Source: Mucilaginibacter flavidus
Lineage (GTDB): Bacteria > Bacteroidota > Bacteroidia > Sphingobacteriales > Sphingobacteriaceae
DNA: 64,000 nucleotides
Reading direction: 5' to 3'
Assembly: GCF_024055575.1 (NCBI RefSeq)
Contig: NZ_JAMXOE010000009.1
Coordinates: forward strand, 124,001 to 188,000
In this document: in pieces, positions 35,773-45,635 of the stretch
Layout: the number at the start of each line of letters is the position of its first letter
Numbering within the stretch: the first letter of the stretch is position 1
Made by a program: the position numbers and the translations under genes
Notes under the pieces: generated by a model
What the model was told of the DNA's origin: nothing
Database searches by the model: none
What the model saw: only the letters and a program-made list of their open reading frames with translations

Positions 35773-38646
35773 ATGGCTATCAAACATCCGCTCATTATCA
35801 TTTTAACGGCGAGCCTGCTCATCCTTTTTTCCGTCGAGGTTAATGCAATGCTAGGCCGGCGTTTGGTTGCCGGGGATACGATCAGCCTTTCCGGCAAATG
35901 GAAGTTCCGTGCGGATCCAAACGATATTGGTATAAAAGAAAGCTGGTATAAAAAGCAGCTTGAAGGCATGATAACACTGCCCGGATCAATGACCAGTAAT
36001 CACCTGGGCGACGAAATTACTGTAAATACCCAATGGACCGGGGGCATTGAAGATTCTTCATGGTTCCGCAAACCGGAGTACGCCCGTTATCGTGAAACGG
36101 GGCATATCAAGATACCATTCTGGCTGCAGCCCGAAAAGTATTACAAAGGCGCCGCATGGTATCAAACCGAAGTCATAATTCCGGCGTCCTGGAGTGGCAA
36201 AGTGATTGAGCTTTTTATAGAACGTGCACATTGGACAACCGGCGTCTACGTTGATGACCGTTTTATCGGGACCGAAAACAGTCTTGGCACACCTCATGAC
36301 TACTTATTATTAAAAGGGCTTATGGCCGGTCGGCATACCCTTTCCATACGCGTTGATAACCGCGTCAATGAAATTAATGTCGGGAAAAACTCGCACAGCA
36401 TCAGTGATCATACGCAAGGTAACTGGAATGGCATGGTTGGCCGGATTTACATGGCCGCAAAACCACGCAGCTTTATCAAATACATCCAGTTATACCCGGA
36501 TATCGACAGGAAGCAAGTTTTGGCCAGGATAGTTATCGAACAAAACCCGCTGGCCAAAAAGCAGTCAAAGCTAACGCTGCAGGCCATGTCGGCTCAAGGC
36601 AAGGTGGGATTGCCGGCTGTATCCATAACGCATGTCCCGGGAAGTTTATCGGACACGATCAACATCGTATACCCTATGGGCGCCCATCCTGAGCTTTGGA
36701 GCGAACATCATCCCAATCTGTACGCGATGAGGGTTACCCTCGCATCTGCCGCTTGGCATGATGCGCAGACCATTCATTTTGGCATGCGTAAATTCAGTTC
36801 TGCCGGCACACAATTCCTGATCAATGGGCACCCAACTATTCTAAGGGGAACACTGGATTGCGCTGCATTTCCGTTAACTGGTTACCCGCCGACCGACGTG
36901 GCGTCCTGGCTCCGAATATTGAAAACCTGCAAGGCTTTTGGTTTAAATCATATCCGTTTCCATTCCTGGTGCCCGCCGGAAGCAGCGTTTACTGCAGGCG
37001 ACAGGCTCGGCATGTATTTCCAGATCGAGTGCTCTTCGTGGGCCAACCAGGGCGCAGTGATTGGCGACGGGGAGCCACTGGATCAGTACATTTACAAGGA
37101 AAGTAAAAAAATAACAGAAGCATATGGAAATCATCCGTCGTTCTGCCTGATGGATTACGGAAATGAGCCCGCTGGAAACCACATGACTGAATACCTAACC
37201 AGTTTTGTGAAATATTGGAAAGCAAAAGATGCGCGGCGTTTATACACCACAGGTTCCGGCTGGCCTATCATCGCCGGGGCTGACTATAACAGCACCCCCG
37301 ATCCGCGTATCCAGGGTTGGGGTGAAGGTATAAAAAGCATCATCAATGGAAAAAAGCCTTCGACTGATTATGACTGGTCTGAAATTATTTCAAAATGGCA
37401 ACACCCCACAATCAGCCATGAAATTGGTCAATGGTGCGCATATCCCGATTTTAAGGAAATAGGTAAATATAAAGGCGTTTTCAAAGCACGCAACTTCGAA
37501 ATATTCCGCGATCAGCTGGCTGCGAATGGCTTAAGCGCTTACGAAAATCAATTCCTTGACGCTTCCGGAAGATTACAGACCCATTGTTATAAAGCAGACA
37601 TCGAAGCAGCGTTGCGGACAAAAGGCTTTGGCGGGTTCCAGTTGCTTGGACTTGAGGATTTCCCGGGCCAGGGAACGGCTTTGGTGGGGGTACTCAATGC
37701 ATTTTACCAGCCAAAACCCTATATCACTGCGGCGATCTTCAATCGATTTTGTAATGATGTAGTGCCTTTGGCCCGTTTTTCGAAGATGATTTACCTGAAT
37801 AGCGAAATCCTGAACGTCCCTTTGGAGATTTCGCAATTTTCTGAACATGCCCTTAGAGGAGTCTCTCCAAATTGGGCGATCACCGATGCAACGGGGAAAA
37901 TCCTTTTTTCAGGCATACTCAGTAAACGCGATATCTCGGAAGGTAATTGCATTGCTCTTGGTGTAGTGAAGGCCGACTTGAAAACTATCCGGCAGGCTGC
38001 GGAATTGACCCTAACGGTTAAAATCGGGAAATATTCTAATAACTGGCGGTTCTTTGTCTACCCGGAACAGGTTAAAAAAGCAGACGCCAGGGTAATTGTA
38101 ACAGACCGGCTAACCGACGAAGTGATTACATCACTAAAGCAGGGCGCAAGTGTATTATTAACCTTAAAAAAAGGCACGCTAAAAGATGAATATGGAGGAA
38201 AGGTAGCTATCGGGTTCTCCAGCATCTTTTGGAATACCGCCTGGACACATGGACAAGCACCGGAGACGCTCGGCATCTTATGTGACCCACACCACCCGGC
38301 GCTCAAATTGTTCCCGACCAGGAGTTATACGGATTACCAATGGTGGGATGCTATGACACACAGCAGCCCGATCTTAGTCGACAGTGTGGCAAAGGATCTT
38401 AAGCCCATAGTCCGTGTGGTGGATGACTGGGTAAAGGCCAGGTCGCTTTCTCTGTTATTCGAGTGCAAAGTCGGAAAGGGTAAACTCATCGTTTCCGGCA
38501 TCGATCTTTTGACAGATATAACGGATAGGCCCGAAGCAAAGCAGCTGGCTTTTAGTATCGAAAAATATATGAAAAGCGGTGAATTTAATCCAAAAACGGA
38601 AGTGGAATTAAACCGTATTACTGCTATGTATAAATTAAATAATTGA
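35773..38646 (+). CDS. GH2-family glycoside hydrolase
   Basis: A 957-residue secreted enzyme; signal peptide to about NA at residues 24-25. N-terminal jelly-roll sugar-binding domain (about 35-230: ISLSGKWKFRAD, ITLPGSMTSN, GAAWYQTEVIIP), immunoglobulin-like domain (about 235-340), then the TIM barrel from about 345 (FLINGHPTILRGT, NHIRFHSWCPPEAAFTAGDRLGMYFQIE). The acid/base is E465 in DYGNEP and the likely nucleophile is E550 in SHEIGQW. Retaining beta-glycosidase chemistry follows from the family, but the sugar does not. The C-terminal 300 residues hold further beta domains. It converges on the four-gene minus operon encoding SDR, dehydratase, GH2 and RraA proteins, with 14 bp between stops. 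Confidence 0.88.
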   Translation: MAIKHPLIIILTASLLILFSVEVNAMLGRRLVAGDTISLSGKWKFRADPNDIGIKESWYKKQLEGMITLPGSMTSNHLGDEITVNTQWTGGIEDSSWFRKPEYARYRETGHIKIPFWLQPEKYYKGAAWYQTEVIIPASWSGKVIELFIERAHWTTGVYVDDRFIGTENSLGTPHDYLLLKGLMAGRHTLSIRVDNRVNEINVGKNSHSISDHTQGNWNGMVGRIYMAAKPRSFIKYIQLYPDIDRKQVLARIVIEQNPLAKKQSKLTLQAMSAQGKVGLPAVSITHVPGSLSDTINIVYPMGAHPELWSEHHPNLYAMRVTLASAAWHDAQTIHFGMRKFSSAGTQFLINGHPTILRGTLDCAAFPLTGYPPTDVASWLRILKTCKAFGLNHIRFHSWCPPEAAFTAGDRLGMYFQIECSSWANQGAVIGDGEPLDQYIYKESKKITEAYGNHPSFCLMDYGNEPAGNHMTEYLTSFVKYWKAKDARRLYTTGSGWPIIAGADYNSTPDPRIQGWGEGIKSIINGKKPSTDYDWSEIISKWQHPTISHEIGQWCAYPDFKEIGKYKGVFKARNFEIFRDQLAANGLSAYENQFLDASGRLQTHCYKADIEAALRTKGFGGFQLLGLEDFPGQGTALVGVLNAFYQPKPYITAAIFNRFCNDVVPLARFSKMIYLNSEILNVPLEISQFSEHALRGVSPNWAITDATGKILFSGILSKRDISEGNCIALGVVKADLKTIRQAAELTLTVKIGKYSNNWRFFVYPEQVKKADARVIVTDRLTDEVITSLKQGASVLLTLKKGTLKDEYGGKVAIGFSSIFWNTAWTHGQAPETLGILCDPHHPALKLFPTRSYTDYQWWDAMTHSSPILVDSVAKDLKPIVRVVDDWVKARSLSLLFECKVGKGKLIVSGIDLLTDITDRPEAKQLAFSIEKYMKSGEFNPKTEVELNRITAMYKLNN

Positions 38647-38660
38647 CTATTTGAATACCG

Positions 38661-39434
38661 TTAGCTATCCTGCATTAATGCGTTCCTTCCGCCATCGAGC
38701 AAGTAAGTTGTCCCGGAAGCAAAAGCGGCATAATCACTAGCTAAAAATACACACCAGGCGCCTGCTTCCTCCGGCGTGCCTAATTTTTTAACAGGGTGAA
38801 GATCAATTGTTGGTTGCCGCTCTTTTTCAGGATCGGGAAACGAATTAAACCACTGCTGATTGCCAGGCGTATCGATAAAACCAGGCGCCAAACCAACAGT
38901 TCGTATGCGGGGGCCCCATTCTATTGCCAGGCTTCTGATCAATCCGGTTAATGCGGTTTTCGATACATTGTAAGGGAAGCATCCGGGTATGGTGCTATAT
39001 GCATGATTGGAGGTTATGATAATTATAACGCCGGTGTTTTGTTCAAGATAGGGTTTACACAACTTTGCCAATTGCCAGTGTGATGCCAGGTTCAGATCAA
39101 TGTTATGCTGCCATGCTTCTTCCTCGCATTTTTCAGCCCCTTCAAAAATATTCTGCCCGGCATTGGACACCAGAATATCAATACCGTTAAAGGCATCGGC
39201 CGTGTTTTTGATGAGTTTTTCCCGGTCTGTTTTTTTTGTAACATCGCAGACCGTGTGCAGTACTTTCACACCCAGTTCTTCTGTCTCCTTTACAAACCCA
39301 CCATCGAGTTTCTCCAGGCCGCAGCCCGAAATATTTGCCCCGGCTTTTGCAAACATCCTTGCTATACCTAATCCGATACCTGACGAGGCGCCTGTTATCA
39401 ATACTGTTTTTCCGGTAAGATCAATTTGGATCAT
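38661..39434 (-). CDS. Short-chain dehydrogenase/reductase, probable sugar dehydrogenase
   Basis: A 257-residue classical SDR: TGASSGIGLGIAR (about 14-26), NAG in LVSNAGQN, the catalytic Ser region IIITSNHAYS, and YNVSK supplying Tyr and Lys. The C-terminal motif LLDGGRNALM is typical. Last gene of the minus operon RraA - GH2 - dehydratase - SDR. Inference: it oxidises a free sugar to a lactone or aldonate, or a later deoxy-keto acid, feeding or following the dehydratase. Substrate is not visible. Confidence 0.88.
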   Translation of the reverse strand: MIQIDLTGKTVLITGASSGIGLGIARMFAKAGANISGCGLEKLDGGFVKETEELGVKVLHTVCDVTKKTDREKLIKNTADAFNGIDILVSNAGQNIFEGAEKCEEEAWQHNIDLNLASHWQLAKLCKPYLEQNTGVIIIITSNHAYSTIPGCFPYNVSKTALTGLIRSLAIEWGPRIRTVGLAPGFIDTPGNQQWFNSFPDPEKERQPTIDLHPVKKLGTPEEAGAWCVFLASDYAAFASGTTYLLDGGRNALMQDS

Positions 39435-39448
39435 ATTATATCTTTTTA

Positions 39449-40624
39449 TTATACATAGAACCCTGCCCTTGGTTGTAATATGCCCGGATGATTTTCCATC
39501 TCCTCCTCTACCAAATCAACACCCAGACCTGGGCGGTCGCTTAAATGCAAATGTCCATCTTTTATCATGTCTTTTATGGGATATGTAATTACTGTATCCC
39601 GCCATGCCACGTCATTAAACATAAATTCCTGCCTGAAAAAATTCGGTACAGATGCGCAAACATGGGCAGATGCTAATGTGGATAGTGGTCCGTTAGGATT
39701 ATGCGGTGCCAATAGAACATTATAGGCTTCCATCATAGTGGCCATGCGTTTCATTTCAGACGGCCCACCGCAGCGGGTAATGTCAGGCATCATTATATCA
39801 CAAATGTTTTTTTCCAGCACCGGGCGAATACCGTGGCGGGTATAATGACGTTCGCCAACGCAAATAGATACATTTGAGGGAATACGCTCACGCATGGCAC
39901 GTAAAGTATCTGCACTTTCGGGACCTGCGGGTTCTTCATACCAGGTAATATCCAATGTGGATAAACGCTGGGCCATTTTTACTGCCACACGGTAGTTAAG
40001 CATGGCATGGGTTTCTATCATAATATCAAAGTCGGGTCCAACCGCTTCACGAACAACTTTGCTTACATTAAATGCCAGATCCTGTTGTTGTGCAGTAAGG
40101 GTAAGGTTGCTTGAAAGATCTTCGCCATACAGATAATTAGTGTGTGCAAAAGGATCAAACTTTAACCCTGTAAAGCCAGCTTCCTTTACTTTTTTTGCCT
40201 GTGCAGCATAATCATCAGCGTTATGCCCTCCGCCTGTGAACCAATAGTTGGCATACAACAAAATATTCTTCCTAAATGCGCCACCAAGCAACTCATAACA
40301 AGGAGTGCCCAATACCTTGCCTTTCAGGTCAAGCAATGCCATATCGATGCCACTAATTGCACACATACTGGCTCCATAAGGCCCTATCCAGTTAAGGTCG
40401 CGGTATAGTTTTGTCCATATGAAATCCGTCCGCATAGGGTCGAGGCCGATAATGCGCTCGCCAACATGCTTTGCTGCATTGAAAACTATGGGACTGCCCG
40501 GCCAGTTGGTGGCCTCACCAACCCCGGTATGCCCGGTATCGGTATATATTTTTAATAATGTCCAGTTGTATTTAACACCTTCAACCAACCAAACTTTTAC
40601 ATCTGTAATTTTCATATTTTCCAA
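39449..40624 (-). CDS. Enolase-superfamily sugar acid dehydratase (galactonate dehydratase-like)
   Basis: A 391-residue mandelate racemase/muconate lactonizing-type protein. The capping domain (1-120) carries KIYTDTGHTGVGEAT. Barrel metal ligands are read as E204 in IMIETHA, E230 in WYEEP and E258 in ICVGERH, with D281 and H308 (APHNPNGPLS) as the His-Asp pair. H206 after E204 occupies the place of the general acid in D-galactonate-type dehydratases, which have D-x-H; the first ligand here is Glu. The likely reaction is dehydration of an aldonic acid to a 2-keto-3-deoxy acid. It sits 1 bp downstream of the GH2 stop and 14 bp upstream of the SDR start. Confidence 0.85.
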   Translation of the reverse strand: MENMKITDVKVWLVEGVKYNWTLLKIYTDTGHTGVGEATNWPGSPIVFNAAKHVGERIIGLDPMRTDFIWTKLYRDLNWIGPYGASMCAISGIDMALLDLKGKVLGTPCYELLGGAFRKNILLYANYWFTGGGHNADDYAAQAKKVKEAGFTGLKFDPFAHTNYLYGEDLSSNLTLTAQQQDLAFNVSKVVREAVGPDFDIMIETHAMLNYRVAVKMAQRLSTLDITWYEEPAGPESADTLRAMRERIPSNVSICVGERHYTRHGIRPVLEKNICDIMMPDITRCGGPSEMKRMATMMEAYNVLLAPHNPNGPLSTLASAHVCASVPNFFRQEFMFNDVAWRDTVITYPIKDMIKDGHLHLSDRPGLGVDLVEEEMENHPGILQPRAGFYV

Positions 40625-40625
40625 C

Positions 40626-43550
40626 TTATCTTACTGCGATCACTAATTTACCTTTTAAAGTATTGTCTTTTATTTTAATTCTTCCGTCCGAGTGCGGAGA
40701 ACCATAAAACGGTTCCGAACCATTGTTGCAATAATCGGCTATAAGCCAGTTAATATGCTCATCCTGCAACCAACTACGCGACGCCTGTGTTGCGTCAGAA
40801 AGTATAGTAACATTATCCCCATCTTTATCCTGTAATGATGCCTGAAGGACATAGCGTTTAGTTGATCGGAAATCGTTGCTGCCTAAGTCATTAGCATCAT
40901 CTTTCCAATAGCCTTTAGGCACTGCTCCCCAGTCCTCTACTTCATTCATGTGCTTTGCATTCAGTAGGGCAGTTCCTTGTGTTCTTGCAATATCGTTTTC
41001 AGGATATCCTGTAAATTCACCTTTACGCTTCCAGCTAAGCTGATCGAATGATTTTGGCAGTTGAAGCATCAACCCATACTGATAGGGCGATATATCGGCC
41101 TTTGTGTATTGAACTTCGTATTCGGTTACCAGTTTTCCATCATTTGTAAATAAATAGGTTTGTTTTCCTACACAATCAGAATAAGCAATTTCCATCGAGA
41201 ATTTCAACCCGGAGTCAATTTTTTGTAAGGCAAGATTACGGGCGAATAAGGTGTATAAAGGATAGTTTTTGAGCGGATAAATATCGTTCTGATAAGTTTC
41301 TCCAGCCACATTAGGTTTCCCGCCGTCTTCCTCATTCATGGGTACCATACTAAATACTGGCCCCTGTTTCATAATTTCTGCATCGCCTTTTCGTACCGAG
41401 ATGATGATCCCGGTATTTTTGCTGATGGAGTATTGTATGTTACCCTGTTCTACAAAATAGGCAGCTTCGTTTTCAGTATACGAAACCTCTGCATTTTTAA
41501 CATTCGTTTCAATTGAGTTAGCGCCTGGTTCATATTTTTCTTCATCAGCAATAAAGCCTCTTGCATCTTTAAATGTAAGTTGCAGGGTCTTTACATCAAC
41601 AGCCGAAATCCTTATAATGCCACTGCTACGCGGAGCAATATCCGCATTAACCGTTTGTGAAACCCCATTTACAATGGCGGTGATATTCATATCCTTTAAT
41701 GATGTAAAATCGTAGCGGTTCTCTACACTTAATTCAATATATTTTTTGCCGGCCGGCGGCCAGTCAATGTGTTTTATTTTTATGGGGGAATAGGCCTTTT
41801 TCATACCAAAGTATTCGGGTTTTGGTCTTCGCCAACCATCAATTGGTCCCCAGGGGCCATAACCAACGATGCGCCCGTCAGGCATATCGAACGTATCATC
41901 AATACCGCTCCATATAGCTCCCCCAAGGCAACCTTTATGATAGTACATGGAATCGTACATTGTCTCCAGTGGTTTACCATAGCTGCTGCGGATGCCGGGG
42001 TCTGTTAACAGTTCCCTCCGGTTGTAGCAGGATATATGCGCGTATTCGCCAAAAAGCACAGGGCGTTTCATGGTATCAGATGCAGCCGGGCCATTGGTGC
42101 CCGGATAATGATACACAGCAATATCCGCCTTGCTGTGGGCATTATTATATCCACCCCAGCACTGGTCATGGAAAGTTGTCGGCCGTGAAGGATCAAGTTT
42201 TTTAACTACAGCTAAGACCTTTGCCCATAAAGGGCTCCATACTGATTCATTCCCCAGCGACCAGATGATGATGGATGGGTGATTGCGGCCTGCCAATACA
42301 TTTTCAACATCGGCATTTACCATATAAGGTAAGAACCGTTCATCTTTGTAATCCCACTTTTTCCAGATGGGGGCTGCGCCATGATTGATCCAGCAAAGAG
42401 AGGCTTCACTTTCAACAAAAAGGCCCAATTCATCAGCCGCGTTTAAAAACTCTTCTGATGGCGGGTAGTGTGATGTGCGGATATAGTTACAATTGGCATC
42501 GCGAAACAGCTCAGCATCCTTGCGGTCTAATTCAGGACAAACGCTTCTACCAGTAAGCGGATAAATAGAATGCCGGTTTACACCGTGCAATTTTACGGCT
42601 TTGCCATTCACCAGCAATTGATTGCCGTTTATTTGGATTTGCCGAAACCCCAGGTTCTGACTTACCGATTGAACAACTTTATTATTTATCAGCAAGCTGC
42701 TTTTTAAATGATAAAGATAAGGGTGCTCCGGGTTCCATTGCTCGGGTTGTTTTACATCAATGGTTGTTTGTGCGTTTGCTATACCACCCTGAGCTATATT
42801 TTTTTCAATTGTTGACAGTTTTTGGAGGATTACTTTACCCGCTGCATCTGTTAAAATATATTGAAACTGAGCAGATGCCGGGGATGCAGATTCGTTGGCA
42901 ATCTCTGACCTTACTTTTAAAACGGCATTTTTAAACTGCGGATCAAATGTTGTTGTTGCTATAGTCGATGCGATATTTATTTGCGGCACTGCAAAGAGAA
43001 CCACTTTACGCAACAAACCGCCAACTGTATGTACTGCATATTGTGACGTACAGGCCAGCCGGTCGCTAATGGTTAATGCCTGCACTTCTACCTGCAATAT
43101 ATTGCCGCTGGGTTTAAGCGCATTGGTGATATCACCTTCAAAAGGCACGAAACTTCCTTCATGTTCGCCTACTTGAATGTTATTAACTTTCACCAGCGCA
43201 TGGGAGCTTACACCGTCAAATCGTATTTTTATCCGCTCACCTTTCCAATCAGCGGGAATATCAAGCTTTAAGCTGTATAAAGCCGTTTCTCCTTCATTAA
43301 CGGTAAATCCCTGCATTTCCCACTCACCGGGCACGTTTACGCTGTGTTTTGCTGCCTGACCCAATACCTGGAAATTCCATTTGCCATTTAACGAAATCCG
43401 GGACTGTTCAACACTTGTTACAGCCACGGGCAATGGCGACAAGCGGGGGATATTAAAATCATTTATTGTGCTTTGGCCAAAAGTAAACCCAGCATTAAAA
43501 AGAAACGAAAGCGGTAAATAAAATTTCCTGAAAAATCTGATTTGAAACAT
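40626..43550 (-). CDS. GH2-family beta-galactosidase/glucuronidase-like enzyme
   Basis: A 974-residue enzyme with an N-terminal signal (LSFLFNAGFTFGQ). Sugar-binding jelly roll (about 45-190: LNGKWNFQVLG, VNVPGEWEMQG), immunoglobulin-like domain (about 195-305), and a barrel from about 310 (LLVNGKAVKLHGVNRHS, DANCNYIRTSHYPPSEEFLNAADELG). The acid/base is E435 in WSLGNES and the nucleophile is E502 in LFGEYAH, both classic GH2 sites. The C-terminal part resembles the bgal small-chain-like beta domain. Together with the other GH2 gene it suggests stepwise trimming of a branched plant or microbial glycan. The sugar cannot be deduced from sequence alone. Confidence 0.9.
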   Translation of the reverse strand: MFQIRFFRKFYLPLSFLFNAGFTFGQSTINDFNIPRLSPLPVAVTSVEQSRISLNGKWNFQVLGQAAKHSVNVPGEWEMQGFTVNEGETALYSLKLDIPADWKGERIKIRFDGVSSHALVKVNNIQVGEHEGSFVPFEGDITNALKPSGNILQVEVQALTISDRLACTSQYAVHTVGGLLRKVVLFAVPQINIASTIATTTFDPQFKNAVLKVRSEIANESASPASAQFQYILTDAAGKVILQKLSTIEKNIAQGGIANAQTTIDVKQPEQWNPEHPYLYHLKSSLLINNKVVQSVSQNLGFRQIQINGNQLLVNGKAVKLHGVNRHSIYPLTGRSVCPELDRKDAELFRDANCNYIRTSHYPPSEEFLNAADELGLFVESEASLCWINHGAAPIWKKWDYKDERFLPYMVNADVENVLAGRNHPSIIIWSLGNESVWSPLWAKVLAVVKKLDPSRPTTFHDQCWGGYNNAHSKADIAVYHYPGTNGPAASDTMKRPVLFGEYAHISCYNRRELLTDPGIRSSYGKPLETMYDSMYYHKGCLGGAIWSGIDDTFDMPDGRIVGYGPWGPIDGWRRPKPEYFGMKKAYSPIKIKHIDWPPAGKKYIELSVENRYDFTSLKDMNITAIVNGVSQTVNADIAPRSSGIIRISAVDVKTLQLTFKDARGFIADEEKYEPGANSIETNVKNAEVSYTENEAAYFVEQGNIQYSISKNTGIIISVRKGDAEIMKQGPVFSMVPMNEEDGGKPNVAGETYQNDIYPLKNYPLYTLFARNLALQKIDSGLKFSMEIAYSDCVGKQTYLFTNDGKLVTEYEVQYTKADISPYQYGLMLQLPKSFDQLSWKRKGEFTGYPENDIARTQGTALLNAKHMNEVEDWGAVPKGYWKDDANDLGSNDFRSTKRYVLQASLQDKDGDNVTILSDATQASRSWLQDEHINWLIADYCNNGSEPFYGSPHSDGRIKIKDNTLKGKLVIAVR

Positions 43551-43586
43551 CCTGATTGTTATTGTCTTTAAATGATTACTTGTTGA

Positions 43587-44303
43587 TTACATTATTCCGT
43601 ACTTCTCAAATGCCTCTTTTGCACCCATACCTTCATTTATTTTCGTTAATACCATCCGTTCCCCCCTTGCTTTTTCTAACGCTAAAGTGAATATTTTCTC
43701 CTCTGCTTCGCCTGGAATAATACATACCCCATCAACATCTCCTAATACAATATCGCCTGGTTTAACGTTTACACCTTTAATGTTAATTGGTACGCGAAAG
43801 TCAATTACCTTGCCCCGCGGAACTTGGTCCTGGGCATAGCTACCATAGGAGAAAATGGGAAATTTTAGCGCGCGTATACCATTAGTATCCCTTGAATAAC
43901 CATCAACAATTGCACCTGCCGCACCTAATTTTATAGCCCGTGCGCTCATTAATTCGCCCCAAAGCGCGTAATTGGGTGATGCCCCGCTACAGATATAAAC
44001 TTCGTTCTTCTTAAGGTCATCCAAGGCCTCAAGCATTAAGCCAAAAGGTTTATTTAAAACCGAGTTATGCTTACTGCTACCAGATACCACATCAGCCTGC
44101 AGAACAGGCATTGCCCGGCCTACAATGAATGAATCTTCACTTAACGCCATTATTTGCGGGGGGAGAAACTGATTCAAAAAACCCAGTTTATCCATTATGT
44201 CGCCAACCACCGCAGTATAAAGTTCTTTGCGGACCAGACGGAACAATTCGTCGTCATTCGCCCAAAGTTTTTGAAGGTTTTGGGTGCTATTGTTATCGCT
44301 CAT
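43587..44303 (-). CDS. RraA-family protein, possible pyruvate aldolase
   Basis: A 238-residue RraA-fold protein. WGELMSARAIKLGAAGAIVDGYSRD contains the Arg and Asp-Gly elements of the active-site loop of HMG/CHA-type aldolases, and GDIVLGDVDGV the conserved closing strand. The family includes divalent-metal pyruvate aldolases and RNase E inhibitors; Bacteroidota sugar loci favour the aldolase role. It is the first gene of the minus operon, divergent from araC. Inference: it cleaves the 2-keto-3-deoxy acid produced by the dehydratase. A different hydroxy-keto acid substrate or a non-aldolase role is possible. Confidence 0.82.
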   Translation of the reverse strand: MSDNNSTQNLQKLWANDDELFRLVRKELYTAVVGDIMDKLGFLNQFLPPQIMALSEDSFIVGRAMPVLQADVVSGSSKHNSVLNKPFGLMLEALDDLKKNEVYICSGASPNYALWGELMSARAIKLGAAGAIVDGYSRDTNGIRALKFPIFSYGSYAQDQVPRGKVIDFRVPINIKGVNVKPGDIVLGDVDGVCIIPGEAEEKIFTLALEKARGERMVLTKINEGMGAKEAFEKYGIM

Positions 44304-44521
44304 TTAATATGTTTTAGTTCAAATCTTTTTGCCAATTCCTTCCCGTTTTTTTTCCTTTTTGAAGGTGGATAAATATAGGATACAGCTATGCAATCATTCT
44401 AAAAGCCATTTAACAGGATTTAAAACTATTTTACCATAAATTGATCACCGTTTTAATAAATAAAGTTAATTTAGTTGCCGCGTAATATATAAAGAGCCCA
44501 TTAATGCTAAGATTTTGACAA

Positions 44522-45388
44522 TTGAAGCCTCAATTAATTGATATAAATCTATCTGGAAAGAAAACTATTCAGATAAAGAAGCTGGAGATGAATAACCTTA
44601 CCAGTCCTTTTCATTTCCATAATCTTTGTGAATTGGTATGGATTGAGAAAAGCTATGGGAAACGTATAGTAGGGGACAGTATTGACAATTTTGAGGATGG
44701 CGACCTTGTGCTGATGGGGCCCAATCTGCCTCATATCTGGCTAAATGATAAAATATTTGAACAAGCGTTAAAAGGCAATAGTGTTAAAGCTACCGTTATC
44801 TATTTTCCCCCCGACTTTCTATTGAATTTAACAGACGAACAGGATATTTTAAATCCGACAGCAGACCTTATCCTGCGTTCGGCCAGGGGATTAAGGTTTT
44901 ACGGTGAGACCAGTAAAAAGGTAATAAAGACCCTGTCAAACATTTCGGAAAAAGATGGATTTAAGAAAATTATATATTTTCTACAGGCCATCGAAATTTT
45001 ATCAATTTCCGATGAATATAATTACCTGGCCAGTTTATCTTTTAAAAATTCATACGATGAAAAAGATACCACCAGAATTAATAAAGTGTACCAATTTCTG
45101 ATGCAAAATTTTCAACGTGATATTAGTCTTAAAGAAGTAGCTGACCTCTGTAATATGACAACCAATTCATTTTGCAGATTTTTTAAATCACGCACACAAA
45201 AGTCTCTCACCCGGTTCATTAATGAATTACGCATAGGCCAGGCATGTAAATTATTACAGAATGAAGAGAACGGTATTGCTGATGTATGTTTTCAATGCGG
45301 ATATAATAACCTTACCAATTTTAACAAATTTTTCAGGACAATCACTGGCAAAAAGCCGTCTGAATATAAAAAACAGTTGAAAGATTAA
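44522..45388 (+). CDS. AraC-family regulator of the sugar locus
   Basis: A 288-residue protein. The N-terminal cupin-like domain (FHFHNLCELVWIEK, VGDSIDNFEDGDLVLMGPNLPHIW) is the type seen in carbohydrate-sensing AraC proteins. The C-terminal domain has ISLKEVADLCNMTTNSFCRFFKSRT and GIADVCFQCGYNNLTNFNKFFRTITGKKPSEYK. The frame opens with TTG at 44522 directly after a stop at 44516-44518. The first ATG is 44588, which would remove 22 residues of the first cupin strands. I prefer TTG. It is divergent from the RraA gene, so the 218 bp between them should hold both promoters. Confidence 0.88.
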   Translation: MKPQLIDINLSGKKTIQIKKLEMNNLTSPFHFHNLCELVWIEKSYGKRIVGDSIDNFEDGDLVLMGPNLPHIWLNDKIFEQALKGNSVKATVIYFPPDFLLNLTDEQDILNPTADLILRSARGLRFYGETSKKVIKTLSNISEKDGFKKIIYFLQAIEILSISDEYNYLASLSFKNSYDEKDTTRINKVYQFLMQNFQRDISLKEVADLCNMTTNSFCRFFKSRTQKSLTRFINELRIGQACKLLQNEENGIADVCFQCGYNNLTNFNKFFRTITGKKPSEYKKQLKD

Positions 45389-45635
45389 AGGTCAGTATGC
45401 CTTTTAAAGAAATAGAGGGCTAAGATTTTACAGTGCTTTTCATGGGGACTCCGGGGGTAAGACGGTAGAAAATCCAGAGTTTTTAAGCCGATAGGGGGAT
45501 CTCGTCATGGTACGCCCAAATTCACGCTTGTAGCATCACTGTGTTTTTGCGGAAATCTTTTTCCTTGTCAGTGAATAGATGTGGTATTCGCCGTCTATGA
45601 ACCGTTTGCGAAACACATTCGCTTTGTCAGGTTGT
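45389..45635. other. Gene-free interval
   Basis: No gene, terminator hairpin or repeat recognised between the AraC gene and the small membrane protein gene. A plus-strand frame at 45581-45820 is the shadow of that small gene. Confidence 0.35.
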
